60,000 bases of DNA, taken from NCBI GenBank assembly GCA_914767715.1, contig OU612071.1, positions 10,773,493 to 10,833,492 on the forward strand. The letters run 5' to 3'. The translations under genes were made by a program, and so were the position numbers. The notes under the pieces were generated by a model, which saw nothing but the letters and a program-made list of their open reading frames with translations, had not been told where the DNA came from and searched no databases. This DNA comes from Membranipora membranacea (lineage: Eukaryota; Bryozoa; Gymnolaemata; Cheilostomatida; Membraniporidae). Shown here in pieces: positions 36,190 through 48,700 of this stretch (positions are counted from its first letter, which is position 1; every line of letters starts with the position of its first letter).

Positions 36190-36625
36190 GAATTTATTTA
36201 TTTATTTATTTATTTAAAGAGGTTTTCTAGAAAGTTTACAGATAACAGAGTAGTTAAAAAGTAACTTGTTGACCTCTACACACAGTTAAAAACACACAAA
36301 AAAAAGGGGCTATACATAAGTATATGACGATGTTCTAGAAATGGGAAAGTAAGTAAGTTATATATGGCTTTATAGAAAAAGAAAATGATATATATATATA
36401 AAATTATTGTTCTTGTGACAATTATTATAAAAAGTATTAGTTAAAAGATAGTAGGCTGTCAGCCGATTTGCATTTCAGTCTGAAATTGTGCAGCAGATTT
36501 AAGAGAGCTGTTTTGCCAAAATGTGTCCTAAAAGAGGGTTTTATTACTGAACATTCACTTCTAAGGGAGCGTTGGTGTTTATTGTGAATTGAAATATCTT
36601 TCCCAAAATTTACTGAGATCTTTTC
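36190..36625 (-). mobile_element. 3' end of another non-LTR element, inverted
   Basis: On the minus strand the sequence reads SIHNKHQRSLRSECSVIKPS, THFGKTALLNLLHNFRLKCK, a typical non-LTR ORF2 C-terminus. It ends in a TAAA-repeat tail (TTTA on plus, about 36193-36216). It splits the plus-strand relic into two blocks, so it inserted later. Ends are approximate. Confidence 0.6.
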
Positions 36626-36639
36626 AAAAAATTAAGAAG

Positions 36640-37150
36640 TTGGACATTTTAGAAAAATAAAACAAAAGTCTTTATGCACAAACATTAAAGTCAGAACTAG
36701 ATAAAGTCAATGGCACACGTAATACCGATCCGAAGAAATTGAATACTCATGATTTTACTCAGCCCAAAATCAGAAAAATTGTCAGAGAGAAGTGGAAATC
36801 CAGATTTACAAATTACTGTCGAGCCGATCCTTGCTCTGGGCTGCTTGCCGACAAGAACATTTATGAGAATATTTTACAGAAATGCCAACTTCAATTGGAT
36901 AATGATCCTCGGGTTCTCGGTGGGATTTGTGCCTTACTTACAGGTCACTGCAATCTTCAGCTACATTTATATAAACTTAAATTAACCTTTTCCCCATGCT
37001 GTATTTGTTTGACAGAGGATGAATCCCCTGAACATTTCCTTTATAGATGTCCTATGTAGAAAGACATTAGAGCATTATATACACCCACACTTGGAAATTT
37101 GAAGTCGGTAGCTGACTACATTTATTTCACAGGCAGAATACTTTAAATTT
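36640..37150 (+). pseudogene. Non-LTR retrotransposon relic, 3' part
   Basis: This is the continuation of the relic at 35704-36185. It shows ALLTGHCNLQLHLYKL followed by CCICLTEDESPEHFLYRCP, the familiar LTGH...H..C..C...E...H.L..CP segment at the C-terminus of several jockey/CR1-type proteins. A TAG at 37057-37059 cuts the frame, which then goes on as ADYIYFTGRIL. Confidence 0.7.
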
Positions 37151-37159
37151 CTCGCGGCC

Positions 37160-38310
37160 GCCACTCGTATTTGTAAACCATGCTTTTATCTAAACCCCCT
37201 TGTTTTACCATGGGTAAGGTCAGGGGGTTGCCTCTCATTTCAGGAGATCGTCATTAATTCAAGATAGGGCGGGTTATTTGACAAGCTGTCATCTCATCTA
37301 GCCTGGGATAGGCTGTCATTTTGTCTTCAATTATATTCATATCAAAATCGCCAAAATGGAAGTTATCAGCTCTCGGCTCCACTCTATCAAACCGGACAAT
37401 CTTTAACCTAACCTTTAACCTTAATCTCAATAAATACGATTCTAATTTTCTACAGACACTGGTTGTTATGGTGTAAGACCAAAAGTTTATATTTCAAAAC
37501 ATGTTTTATTAACCATTTTATTGTCAAACTACCTTGCCTGCAAAAAGAGGCATATTTAACCAATAAAAGATCAACATATATATCTTATATATATATATAT
37601 ATATCTTCTTGAATCTTCCCTATTGAGTTGGAGGGCTGCCATGATGCAAATGATAACCCGGGTTGAAATGATCCCAATTTTTTTAATATCACATATAGTG
37701 TCGTATAAACACATGTTAAACTTTCCAGTGACCCATTGCTAAATTATATTGTTCATATTCATTTTGTCTCGACGTTCGATGGTTGTTCATGTTACTATAA
37801 TATTTATTATAGCGAGTTTTGTCATACCGGTGGATGAGATGTAAGTAATCTGATGATCGTGTTTTAAAATATCAGGCTTCACCTTTGCTGTTCAGCTTCG
37901 ATGTTGATGTTGTCGTGTTCTTGCTACACTTTTGGGGGTGGTATCGCCCAATTCTCTTTCATGAGCTCTGAATGCTCTATGTTACATTGTTATCTCCTTA
38001 AAATTTGTGACACTGTACGGAAGAGAATGGATACTTTACACAGTATAAGGTCATAGTGAATTCGGAGAAGTTTTCACATACCTAAAATTATGTAACATGG
38101 ATTTATTCTCTCTTTGACGTTGTGCAGATAACTAATAATTTACACATGCAGACTGTAAAAATTCTATAAACAGCTTAGGTTATGGCAAATGCAGTGCGAT
38201 ATTCTGTGGGATACGTCATGAAGCTCTGGAAGATATGACAAGAGTTGTAGTTATCTGTCGCAATTTAATCCCATATAATGCTATAATTTGTTCACTTACA
38301 TTTTTGGTTT
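37160..38310. other. No gene recognised
   Basis: Possible retrotransposon 3' UTR at the start and a TA-rich microsatellite at about 37577-37605. An upstream exon of the next gene may lie here but was not identified. Confidence 0.4.
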
Positions 38311-38313
38311 CAG

Positions 38314-40874
38314 ACCAAGGTCTAGTGGTGCCGAGTTTGCGGTGTTGGATGACGCAAGCACGCGTACTCCTGTTGAAGGTAAACATATTTTGCCACGCAA
38401 GCAAGCTACAATAGATTTACATGGCTTAGAAACCTTTTGTTGGTGCTCCGAAATTATGCTACACACTATTCATACAATGTGATTATTATGTTCTACCTGG
38501 AGCTCCATCACTACCATCAGATCCTGGTGCTCCTTGTGCTCCATCGCCACCAGCAGGTCCTTGTGCTCCATCACTGCCTGCAGGTCCTTGTTCTCCTTGT
38601 GCTCCAGCTGCTCCACGTGCTCCATCACTACCATCAGATCCTGGTGCTCCTTGTGCTCCATCGCCAACAGCAGGTCCATGTGCTCCATCACTGCCTGCAG
38701 GTCCTTGTTCTCCTTGTGCTCCAGCTGCTCCATGTGCTCCATCACTACCATCAGATCCTGGTGCTCCTTGTGCTCCATCACTGCCAGCAGGTCCTTGTTC
38801 TCCTTGTGCTACAATAGAGTTACATGGCTTAGAAACCTTTTGTTGGTGCTCCGAAATTATGCTACACACTCTTCATACAACGTGATTATTATGTCCTACC
38901 TGCCCTATTTCAGGTAGACCTGCCGGGTCAAAAAACAAGGCCAGATCCCCACCCTCAACCACAGATGGTAAATCCCCACCCTCAACCACAGATGGTGTGA
39001 AGGTGGCCAACTCTACTGATGCTGATGATGCTCCCCCTGATTCTGACGTCGAGGAGATTGAGGTGAGCAATCCAGAATTCACATCTCAACCACCCGGCTG
39101 GAGCGCTATCGTATGCTTTTACCATCACTCAAATTCACATGAACTATCGTGGTCATGCAAACCTTTGATTTGGTGTCCACATTGCACTGATATTTATGAT
39201 CAGAGTAATTATAGTTTTGTAAATGGCCAGCAGTAAAATGGCAACATTTCCATTCATAAATCAGAAAAGGAAAAGTTTATTGCTCTGTGTTGGTTAGTAA
39301 CCGCGAACTAAAAATACCACTTGCATCAGAGAAAAGGATAAAAAAAGTTAAAAACAATACTGAAATCTTTGTTTATCTGGAACAAAATAACATGACATGG
39401 CCCTGGCATTTATTGATCAGAGTTGTTACTTGTTATGTGGTCTGACTCAGCACTGCTGAAACTTTTCCTGTAGTGATACTTATATATGAAAGTATTTTGG
39501 TACTCGATGAAATGTTTATATCTTTTATTTACAGTCTATTTTCAGCCGCTGCGAAATCCAGAGTTTGCTTGTATATCATAACAAGCGCGGGAGGAGCCGG
39601 CTTGCAGCTTGTAGGAACAGCGCTGAAAAGGGCAAAGTGTATGGAAAGCTCGCAGAGTATATAAATGGCTTGCATCAAACTAAGTAAGTGAAAAGCTATG
39701 GTTCTTAGCGCCAAAATGACATCTTGTGTTACATGACCTCTGCACCTGCCCACAAATATTGCTACCCCTGCCATGACAAATCTTCCATATTATTTTATTT
39801 TTTTAAAGCCGTCATTGCCTTGTAAGTTGTCTTCTCCATGATGTGAAAACATCTCCCCTCCTGAAGTTTGTTACCACGCTTGGAATCATACCCCAGATCT
39901 AGCGATGATATAGTTGGTGCAAGGATCTTTCAGGGGATGGTGACACAAACCCCAAACATTTGTCAGGAACTTGTCCCGCATAGGTCACAAAAGGGCATGA
40001 TTGTACTTCTACTGATTCAAACACACGCTCCCTCTGCCTCTATACATACTATTGCACAAAAGTTATACTTTGGCAGGTTTTGTGATGCAAACAAAGTTGA
40101 GTTTGATGACAACTGTCGTCATCCTTCCAATAACATAACAATATTATAAAATGGAAGTTATTTTTAATGAAACATTGATTCTACCTCTTGCTCCAGGTAT
40201 GTTCAATGTGCTAACTACATAAACATAGCTTATACACAACGGCTAGAATGCACAGTAACAATTTATTTACATTCATTAATGGTCAGTGTGGCATCTGTTT
40301 CAGTTTTACGAAAGATGCTGTGAAACTGAAGCTTAACAACCTTAAGCGCTCCTAGTTTTACTAGCAGACGCCAGCAATGTCATCCTGTGAACGCGCTATT
40401 TTACTAGAACTTCAATTATACTTAAACTGTAAATAGTACCTTATAATACCTTCAAAGGTTAGTCTTGCTGAAATCTGCTGTCAAAACCAACCACAATAAT
40501 GTAGCGACATTAGCATAATTAGGATTCTGCCTAAATGACTTTCAAATTATGCTAAAATCCCAAAGCGTCACCATCGCCTTAATTGTTTTCCCTTGCTTTC
40601 TCTCTAGTCTGAATTTGAGTATATGGACGAATGTGTTGTGGCTTTCGCTGAGGACAAGGACATAAACCCCGTTATGCTGATCGAAACCAACGAGGGAAGT
40701 GTCTCGGATTCTAGCACTATACCATGGAATGATACACCTAGAAACAAACGAAGGAAGAGCGCAGCCAACACTGCCACTGCTGCTGAAGCTAGGTACGAAG
40801 AAAAGAGGCAATGGAGGTCAGAAATGCTAGGAACACTTAAGGCCCTGGTAGCCAAGTTCCCAGACCAACAGTAG
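38314..40874 (+). CDS. Unknown multi-exon gene, basic nuclear-like protein
   Basis: Four exons are supported. 38314-38378 encodes PRSSGAEFAVLDDASTRTPV. 38914-39062 starts RPAGSKNKARSPPSTTDG and ends in an acidic stretch. 39535-39683 carries LLVYHNKRGRSRLAACRNSA and YGKLAEYINGLHQTK. About 40608-40874 carries NKRRKSAANTATAAEARYEE and ends at a TAG. Exons 1-2 and 2-3 join in phase. Exon 3 to 4 does not, so an exon is missing from the model or damaged. The 5' end was not found. GRPAGSKNK across the first junction is AT-hook-like, but no family or function was recognised. Confidence 0.5.
38408..38902. repeat. ~93-bp direct repeats flanking collagen-like exon
   Basis: The segments 38408-38500 and 38811-38902 are near-identical direct repeats (each with TACATGGCTTAGAAACCTTT and GTGCTCCGAAATTATGCTAC). 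They border the G-X-Y coding repeat. Confidence 0.7.
38497..38808 (-). CDS. Collagen-like G-X-Y exon, isolated
   Basis: This is a 312-nt minus-strand exon (104 codons) with a TTGTAG acceptor and GTAGAA donor, phase 1 at both ends as in many collagen-type exons. It codes a triple-helix-like stretch of about three tandem 39-residue units (AQGEQGPAGSDGAQGPAGG in the fullest). The unit nearest the acceptor is shorter. One unit has GPAVGDG where another has GPAGGDG, breaking one triplet. No partner exons were found on this strand. It lies within an intron of the plus-strand gene. It is either part of an unseen collagen-like gene or a translatable minisatellite. Confidence 0.45.
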
Positions 40875-40879
40875 GAGTT

Positions 40880-43610
40880 ATACCTTAATATAATCAAAGG
40901 ACTATTAATTACATGTATTCCACTTTCATCAACTGCTTGTAACTGGTTAAAGTATATATTATACAGATTTGTTTACATTATGTAGTACTCCGCTGATTTA
41001 GTCAGGTTGTTTATCCTTACGTTCACATACCCAGAATAGGATTGTGGTCTATATTCCGTATTCTGTTATTCTCTGGATATAAATATTACACTTTATCAGC
41101 TGCTTGTAACTGGTTCAAGTGTATATTATATGGAAGCGTAGCGTAGCACAATGATAACATATCAATACGCTGTAGATTTTGCAATGATACTATTTAAAGA
41201 CGGTTTCACCACACTTCAAACTCATTTCGGACTGTAGCGCTACAGTACTACACTACACTTCTTCCAAGATACCAAGCACTACAACTAAGCTATGCTACTA
41301 CAGCTCACCCATTTCTTACCCCAGAATCTCATACACTGGTTAGAAAAATATCATACACCAGTCGTATATACAGTTCATACTACGGGTCTTACGGGACAGT
41401 AGTAAAGTAAAGTAAAAGTAAGACAGTCCTGGCCTGTTGTCCGGTTTGTTATGCATCTTGAAGCACTGGCTGTGCTTCTTTCTCGGTACGGAATATAACT
41501 GAGCCAGAGTCACAAGATTTAAGTGCTCTCTAAACATTCCCACATCGGACTTATAAATAATAGTCGTTAACATATTATGGTGCTAGCTAAAAGTTAGTTC
41601 TGACCTGTTTATTTTACTCACAGTAAACAGAGGACCACTGAAGTATAATTAAGTTTATTTGAAATTTGTTCATGTTTGTTCAGATTAGTACATTTTGCAG
41701 GCTTTTTCGGTTACATCTGGAACCTGCTTTTGGACTGTTTTTCTAAGGGTCACAGCTTTGTCACACATGTTTATTGTGCTGAAATACAAGGTATGGGGAG
41801 AGGAAATTTCCGAACTTGATCAGGACCAGACAGATATATCCCATCACGACATGGCCGGGACAGAGCAATAGGGTTCAATCAGGACATGAGATTTCTAATA
41901 TGCGATAGATGCTCAACATGGTTACAAGGGACAGTATAGAATATCATAGGAGTACTGGAATTCTGATACAAAGCGCATCAAACCATATGGCCATTCTGAC
42001 AAGTTACACTATAAAACCTGAACCTCTCGGTAATTCTGCCTCGATTCTCGAAACTTTTTTCCCTAGACACTATGTACAAATCACCCTTCAAGGTCTACAA
42101 GTTTGAGAAAATGTGCAGATGATTTAAAAAGTAAGAAAAATGAGAGGACAACCCTAAAAAGGTACATAAAAAACCAGCTATGCATGATGGAGAAGCTTTA
42201 CTACCATTATCGATATTTTAAAATATAACTACGCTATAAGCCCATCAGTATAGGATAACATAAAAAAGGTCTGAGTTACAGTTTTTTCATCTGCATGCTG
42301 CACGGTATGGCAAATACTATAAATCTGTGATCAATAGGTTAGCCTTATAATTTCTGTTACAAATGATCCATTTTTTAATGTAGAGATATTTACAGTGATC
42401 AATGAAGCTGAAAAAGTGTACTAAAGGTGACAAAGTATGGTCTAGTCATTCACACAAAAGCCTCATCGTTTGTGCCGAAAGAAAATGTTTGGTAAATATA
42501 TTGAACTCATATACTGGTATGGTGCTCACCAACTTTGTAATACTCACGCAATACATTTGTCAGCACGATATTAAGTTTTGTACACATGGTAGAATAAATT
42601 TAGGCCTAAACTGCATTGTTTCTTACAATTTTTATGACAGCAATAACTTTGTTCGAACATTGACAACTCTATAAAGAGGACGCTCTGGGCATGCGGTGTG
42701 AGGATACATAAGCCAGCGACCCAGACACCTCCATCCATATATGAATGGCCGTATATCCTTAGAACTTGCCATGGATACCCCAATGTGAGTAAATATCCAG
42801 CAAATGATAATTTTTATGTTTTTTTTCAATGCAAGTATATCATATCTTATCTACTAACTCTGGAATATGAAACCAATTTTCTACACTAACTTTTGTCACT
42901 TATTACATTCTCTACTGCCCTAATAGGTTGTCTAATGATTGTCTCCTGCTTTTAACATGAGACATTGAACATGAATTGCAAAACAAAGTGCTCATCAGCA
43001 AAAAAAGCGCTGAGAAACATGTTCTTATACTTACCGAAATATCATCAACCGGACACCCCAGCTGCCTAACCAACCCTTGACAGAGGTGACAACTTTGCTA
43101 GTGAAAAATCCTTCTGTTGTGTTTTGGGTTTCGTGGTCAGGGTTTGGCTACATGGCATAACCAATTGCAGAATGAATGGAGATTTCTAGTAAATGAGATA
43201 TACCCTCTTCACCCGGAATTCTGCGGACCACATGTTCCTTCGCCCTCTGCCGTGTATCTCTATTTTAACTTAAATTAAAATTGGCAATATGTGACCTATT
43301 AACAGGCTACAGCAGGCTAGAACCTTCCATCGCATCATAGCACCATAGCCCTCTACCAACCATTATCAATATTTAAGTTCCCAGACTAATATGAATGCAA
43401 CTGGTATTCTACTCTGTGATATAATTTATCTGCCACACATAGCGCCTGATTTTTTTAGAATCCTCTCATATATCGCAGCCTTTCAAGCCATGGAGAATAT
43501 AGTCACTATAGTCGGAAGGCAGAGGAAAGAGATTTAATTTAATATTAACTGTATTGAACCGGTCAATGCCGTTTAAAGCAAATAAAGACCATGTTAAAAT
43601 AAAATTCCAT
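40880..43610. other. No gene recognised
   Basis: Intergenic or upstream intron sequence of the P2X7-like gene. I looked for the usual N-terminal exon with a C.CG.C motif and did not find a convincing one. Confidence 0.35.
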
Positions 43611-43616
43611 CAATTA

Positions 43617-43900
43617 TATTGATAAAAAAAAACTTTTTTTGCACAGAGATGTTCTATACATCGGGGTAGCTAGTTGTTCATGTCTAGTATGAGTAGTAGT
43701 GCTAGAGCTAGGGAAGTATTTGTGTAGTGGATGGTTAGGATTTAGAGAAAGCTTTCTAGCATATCTCAGGCAGCACACGTCTGAGTAAACTGAAAGTTTA
43801 GTCAGTTGAAGGGCTTTTAATCTCTGGTCATAGTCTTCCATATATGGTAGAATAATTCTAAGGCACAGTTGTGCAGACGTTCTAACCTCTCTTTTTTTCT
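43617..43900 (-). mobile_element. Non-LTR retrotransposon 3' fragment
   Basis: The minus strand reads LERLHNCAL, then after a frame change RIILPYMEDYDQRLKALQL, LNPNHPLHKYFPS and a basic tail. This is typical of the C-terminal end of CR1/jockey-type proteins. It is a short, frameshifted relic. Confidence 0.6.
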
Positions 43901-44375
43901 GATAGAATAAATGATATTGACAATCATTTATTACAATTTGTTTACTAACACGATAGCTTCAAACTAAAACACTTTACTCAGGCTATACTGATAGTCAAAA
44001 AACTCAAATGCAGTACTACAATTTCTTTTATGTTTTAGGCGTCATATTGATGCAGTATCCCGAGTAGAAGTATTGTCACGCAGTAATTTCATCCAAGCCT
44101 GCATGAAGCGGCAATGTTTTGCATATGTATTTGTATTTTTGTTGTCATACTATCCAGAATTATTCACATCATCCTCCCACTACTGTAAGATAAATGGACT
44201 GACGGCTAAATATTTGTGGTGATATAAGCTTAGAGAAGTTTATATACAAACATTCAAGGATGCAGCGTCAGGCTTTTTTGTCTTATGAAAATGCAACATC
44301 CTTTGTAACAATCAGGATTAAATTGCCTTCGTTTTGCATCAATAATATGTCATATTTCGATGCTAGCATGTTTAG

Positions 44376-45662
44376 GTAGTGATCATAAATATAAACCCAT
44401 AAATATAAAGTGTGGGTCATTTTGCTGTCAGGGAGTGACAGATTGCGTTAACAGATGCTACGAACGATGTGAGAATGGTCCCTGGACATGTATCACTAAT
44501 CATCCAGGGGTCAATGAATTAACGGCATCAGCACCCCTTGAAGTGATGTGGTCCAATTTCAAAGCATATCACGGTAAGTTTGAAACAAAGCTGGCTAGTC
44601 TCTCTCACAGTTGGTATTATTCTGAAGCTATAATTTTAATATATAATATAATAATGTTGTTACTTTGCATTCTATTCGTTTGGTATCTCGCGTTGTATCA
44701 ATGTTGTTTCTTGGAAAGAGATGCCTACAAACTGGATCGTATCATTTGATGACTAGTTAGTCTGCGCCTCGCTCCTTGTAATATTCAAAACATCATCAAT
44801 ACTACTTCATGAATTTACATCAGTTGATCAAAATAGTTTATTTATTGACATAGTTGGTTTGCCTGTCGTTGGATGGCATTTGGATGATCGGTGGACATAA
44901 TTATTTTCCCATAAATGTATGAGTCTGGACACTGGAGTTTCCTTTACATACCAACCAGCTATTCTTTCTCACAACTCATATTATCTGTAGTTATATTCAT
45001 TGTGCTGTTGATTTTCATTCTATTCGTTTGGTATCTCGCGTTGAATCATGTTGTTACTTGTAAAGAGATGCCTACAAACTGGATCGTATTATTTAATGAC
45101 CAGTTAGTCTGCGCCTCGCTCCTTGTAATATTTCAGACGTCATCAATACACCTTATACTATTTGCTCAAAAGTTTATTGATTTACATTGTGGTATGCCTG
45201 TCGCTGGTTGGTATTTTGGTCATTTCTACACATGAGGTGCCTGCAAACTGGATTGTGTTTTCATACAACCAGTTGCTTTTTCCTTGTAATATTTCAAAGC
45301 TCATCAAAAAACTTGAATTTATCAACAGTGGCTTCAAATTTGTGGACTGGTTGCTCAATACAATTGATCAAAATGACTCCCAATCATACATTGCTGTTTT
45401 TTATGGGATTGTAAATCAGTGTGAACTGCAATTGTGTTAAATTTTAGGAAACGCACTACCGGGAGCTGCAGAGAAACAAAGACTCAGACTCTGTGCGTAC
45501 AGGGCACTCGTGTTTTGGCTGTATACAGATATACAGAGACAGGAGAGGAGACCTCTTCCGAGTTGTCTAGTTTTGAACGTTAGAGCAAGATTCCCACCAA
45601 CTGACGATGAAGAGATTTTTGCCACTTGGAGATTTAACGGATTTATGTTTGTAAGACATTAA
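44376..45662 (+). CDS. P2X7 C-terminal-domain-like protein, last two exons
   Basis: Exon 44376-44573 encodes a Cys-rich segment (CGSFCCQGVTDC) and CITNHPGVNELTASAPLEVM, ending FKAYHG. Exon 45448-45662 begins in matching phase and encodes RLRLCAYRALVFWLYTDIQ, RPLPSCLVLNVRARFP and FNGF, then TAA. The order CIT.HPG, then LR..AYR...W, then lPSC....iR..FP, then GF is that of the cytosolic zinc-binding domain of P2X7 receptors, which also occurs in many invertebrate proteins without a channel. The upstream exon was not found, so whether a channel part exists is unknown. It converges with the next gene; the stop codons are about 70 bp apart. Confidence 0.6.
44650..45330 (+). repeat. Repeat family R, three copies in P2X7-like intron
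   Basis: Units near 44660-44830 and 45015-45160, and a shorter one near 45225-45310, share GAGATGCCTACAAACTGGAT and TTAGTCTGCGCCTCGCTCCT (the third only in part). Inverted copies lie at 49895-50000 and 50285-50400. Confidence 0.65.
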
Positions 45663-45732
45663 ATTTTTATGTGGAATCAAAGGAAAATAAAAGTTTGTAA
45701 AATATAGAAGAAGTATATCATAAATATTTCAG

Positions 45733-48700
45733 TCACTCATCATCTGCAGTAAGTCTACTCTCCCATGTGGAGTTCTTGGATGTGAGGCCTCGCTTCTTCC
45801 TCCTTCTGGCCAATAAAACGGAATCCCTGTCCAACTGGGGCCCTGTGGAATATAGAGTCTTTGGCTGGGTTGTCTGTAGTCTACATTTCTCATACCCTGT
45901 CATCAACGTCTGTAGTCGACGCATGAGTCTGTCTACATACTCTGTGAAGATATGAACGTAATGTTAACCTGAGAACCTGAGCAGTACAGCTGATGATGCT
46001 CACATGTTATACCCCATCTGTATTAATCTTGGAGCCTAGATTCACAGTTTATACATGCCAATCTCCCTTGGAAAGGTGTCACTTCTCGTCACAAAAAGCT
46101 TTTGTTTTAAGTCTATCTTGTGTTACCGTCACCATGTTAAAAGAATTGCCCTGCTTCTCATTTCTACGTTAAATATTTAGGACGTGCTATGTATTCTAAC
46201 TTGATAATATGCATCTAGCGATGCAATGTGTTGGCTCACCAAAAGTGGGTGGAACTTTTACAAGTTTGGCTCTGAGGTCCAGTTTATTGGCCTTGGCCCT
46301 TGCTATAGTGTATATAGGTTGGTCTTCTCTCTCGCCAGATTTGTAGAGCTTGGGTGGCCGGTTTAAGCTCTCATTATGATAGAGCACAGCTGCTTGTAAC
46401 CTGCAACAAAATTCCCACTTCTCAGCAACATGATATGATAAACATTAGGCTCATTCTTCCAATTAATTGATCAAGCTGCAAATAGCCTGCCGTGGTGTCA
46501 GTCTCCCATTTGATAATATTTATTATACTATATTTTGTATACAGTTATATTTTTATGCAGATCTGATGCTGAGGTGCTTACCCTTGTTCTGGTTCACGCA
46601 AAATATTTAATGTGACTATATCTCAAATCATGACAGGGTGCAATGATGAAGTGTTTACCTTGCTGTCATTCCGTAGTAGCTTAGCCCCTGGACCTTTGGG
46701 GCAAATCTGTTCAGTGTTGAGTATTGAGGTATTATGAGTAGAAGCTTATTTAAAGTCGCTCAGCAGCATTGTTTTCCCCAACTCCTGCCGCAACCACACA
46801 TCCACTGCACTACCTGTAATTGAATTATTCTGCATAAATGATTTTTTTACAATGAATTACAAACATTTCTGAAATCTTTCCTACTACAAGGTTTCGATTT
46901 CGTTTAAGTAACCTAGTGGCTAACAAAGAGTACCACATTGAGGATTTACGAAATTTTATCTTTATTTCTCTAACTTCCTGTCCTGCGGATTCACACCTGA
47001 GGGTGGGGGTTTGGGTTGGTAAGAATTTTGATCATACTTTGAGCGCTGAAAGTTTTGTTTTGTCGCATATATCAGTTGTTGCAGGGCAATAGTATTGTTA
47101 CATACCTGGCTTCAGCCATTTTCTTTCAATATCCCCATGGAGGCACGATTTTAGAACTCCGCTGTGCACATGGATATTATTTACGTGATTGAACATCGAG
47201 CAGAATGCTGCCTCCCTCATCTTCTCTTCTGATGTAAAACTAACTGCCAGTAAAGGTGGTTTTTGATCGCCTTAATCCAGTCATTGAGATCTTCATACCC
47301 CCTGAGTTTTGCTAGGGCACAGGCTTATGCCTGAAATTGTTAAGATAATAACGGCATAAGCACTAAGGAAGGAGATTGAGAGGATAGATATGCATCATTA
47401 TATCTCCTGCATTATTGTTATCGGAGTTGTTACACTATTTTTATTGATGCAACAACTCTGTGTATATTATTTATGTTTCCACGTCACGTAACATTCATGT
47501 CGTTGAGTGAATAATCTTGTTCTGTAGCAACATATAAGGATGATTTAATAGTAGGGGAGCAACCTTTAGCTAAATGCCATGCCACACATCATAGAGATGC
47601 ACCGTCTCAGGCCAGTTCTCTCTGATATGTTTGGCTACAGTTCTGTTCCTGTCTGTCGTTATACTACCAATCACTCCTCCTCTTGACTCAAGCTGGTCCT
47701 TGCAGCGCACAAAACCTTCTTGCTCCATGGCATTTGAGTTTTTAACTTCTGTACTCTGAAAAAAATTTTATTTATAGGACAATGAGTGACATTCGAGAAT
47801 GTCTTTTTATGTTTTGTAAATATTGTTAGAAACGCAGCAAATCAATAATCTATTCTTTCTCAACAAATTAGTAACATGATCAATTATGGTTGACAATCAA
47901 CCAGGAATCATGGGATTATTTGTGTCTCAGCAAAATACTAGTCAACACAAGCAGCAAGTTAACTCCTGAATTTCACAATCTGATCACCGCAAAACATCAA
48001 CCTGGTAACCCAAATTAAAAAATGCTTACTTTGATTAGTTTGGTAGCTAATATAAGAGCTGTGCTGACATCCATAAAGGAGACGATGCCATAGAGTGCAC
48101 AGTGGCCAGGAGAATCGCATCTGCCATCTGCTGATAGGTCCAGAGAGGGGCTCACCACGGTGGCAGCACTGACCAAGGCGTCTGCATGGAAATCATATTC
48201 GGCTTGTAATACCTAAAAACAGAGCATGTTCTTGACAAATATTTGTGATATATGACAAGCATCATAAATGTGTATACTCGACTCATATTCTGATTTTTTT
48301 AAATAATGAGAATGCAAAAATACATTGTTTTGAGCAGCTGAAAGTGTGTGTAATGAAATGTGGCAATCTGCGTCAGTACAATCATAATAATTTGTTTCCC
48401 CGCAATTATTGTAAATTAGTTTGTAACACATATTAGATGACTGTAGAAAATCAAATTCGTCAGCAGGCATCTCAGTCTTTATTCTTCACCATTTACAATC
48501 CTGTAGCACAGTATACTCACTCCGAAGAGATAATCTTGTTGGATGCGCATGTAGGTCCTGTAAGCTGGCACCTGAACTCCAGCTCTCTGTAATACTGAGA
48601 GGAACTTTGTGGTTGGGGCTCCCACAAACAACATTGCACCAGCAAGACAAACATTCATCGAAAAACAGTTTCCAATTTTTGGAGTTGTCTCCCATGTCCG

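Noticed and set aside
37577-37605. TA-rich tract as a possible origin or regulatory site
   Set aside because: Simple dinucleotide microsatellite of a kind also seen near 17907 and 32905.
38437-38917. Ser/Cys- and Leu/His-rich plus-strand frames opposite the collagen-like exon
   Set aside because: Their repetitive composition is what reverse-strand reading of a G-X-Y repeat gives. They lack a splice-consistent start.
44915-45440. Plus-strand frames of 75-106 codons with hydrophobic segments
   Set aside because: They lie in repeat family R within the P2X7-like intron, and the repeats do not keep a common frame.
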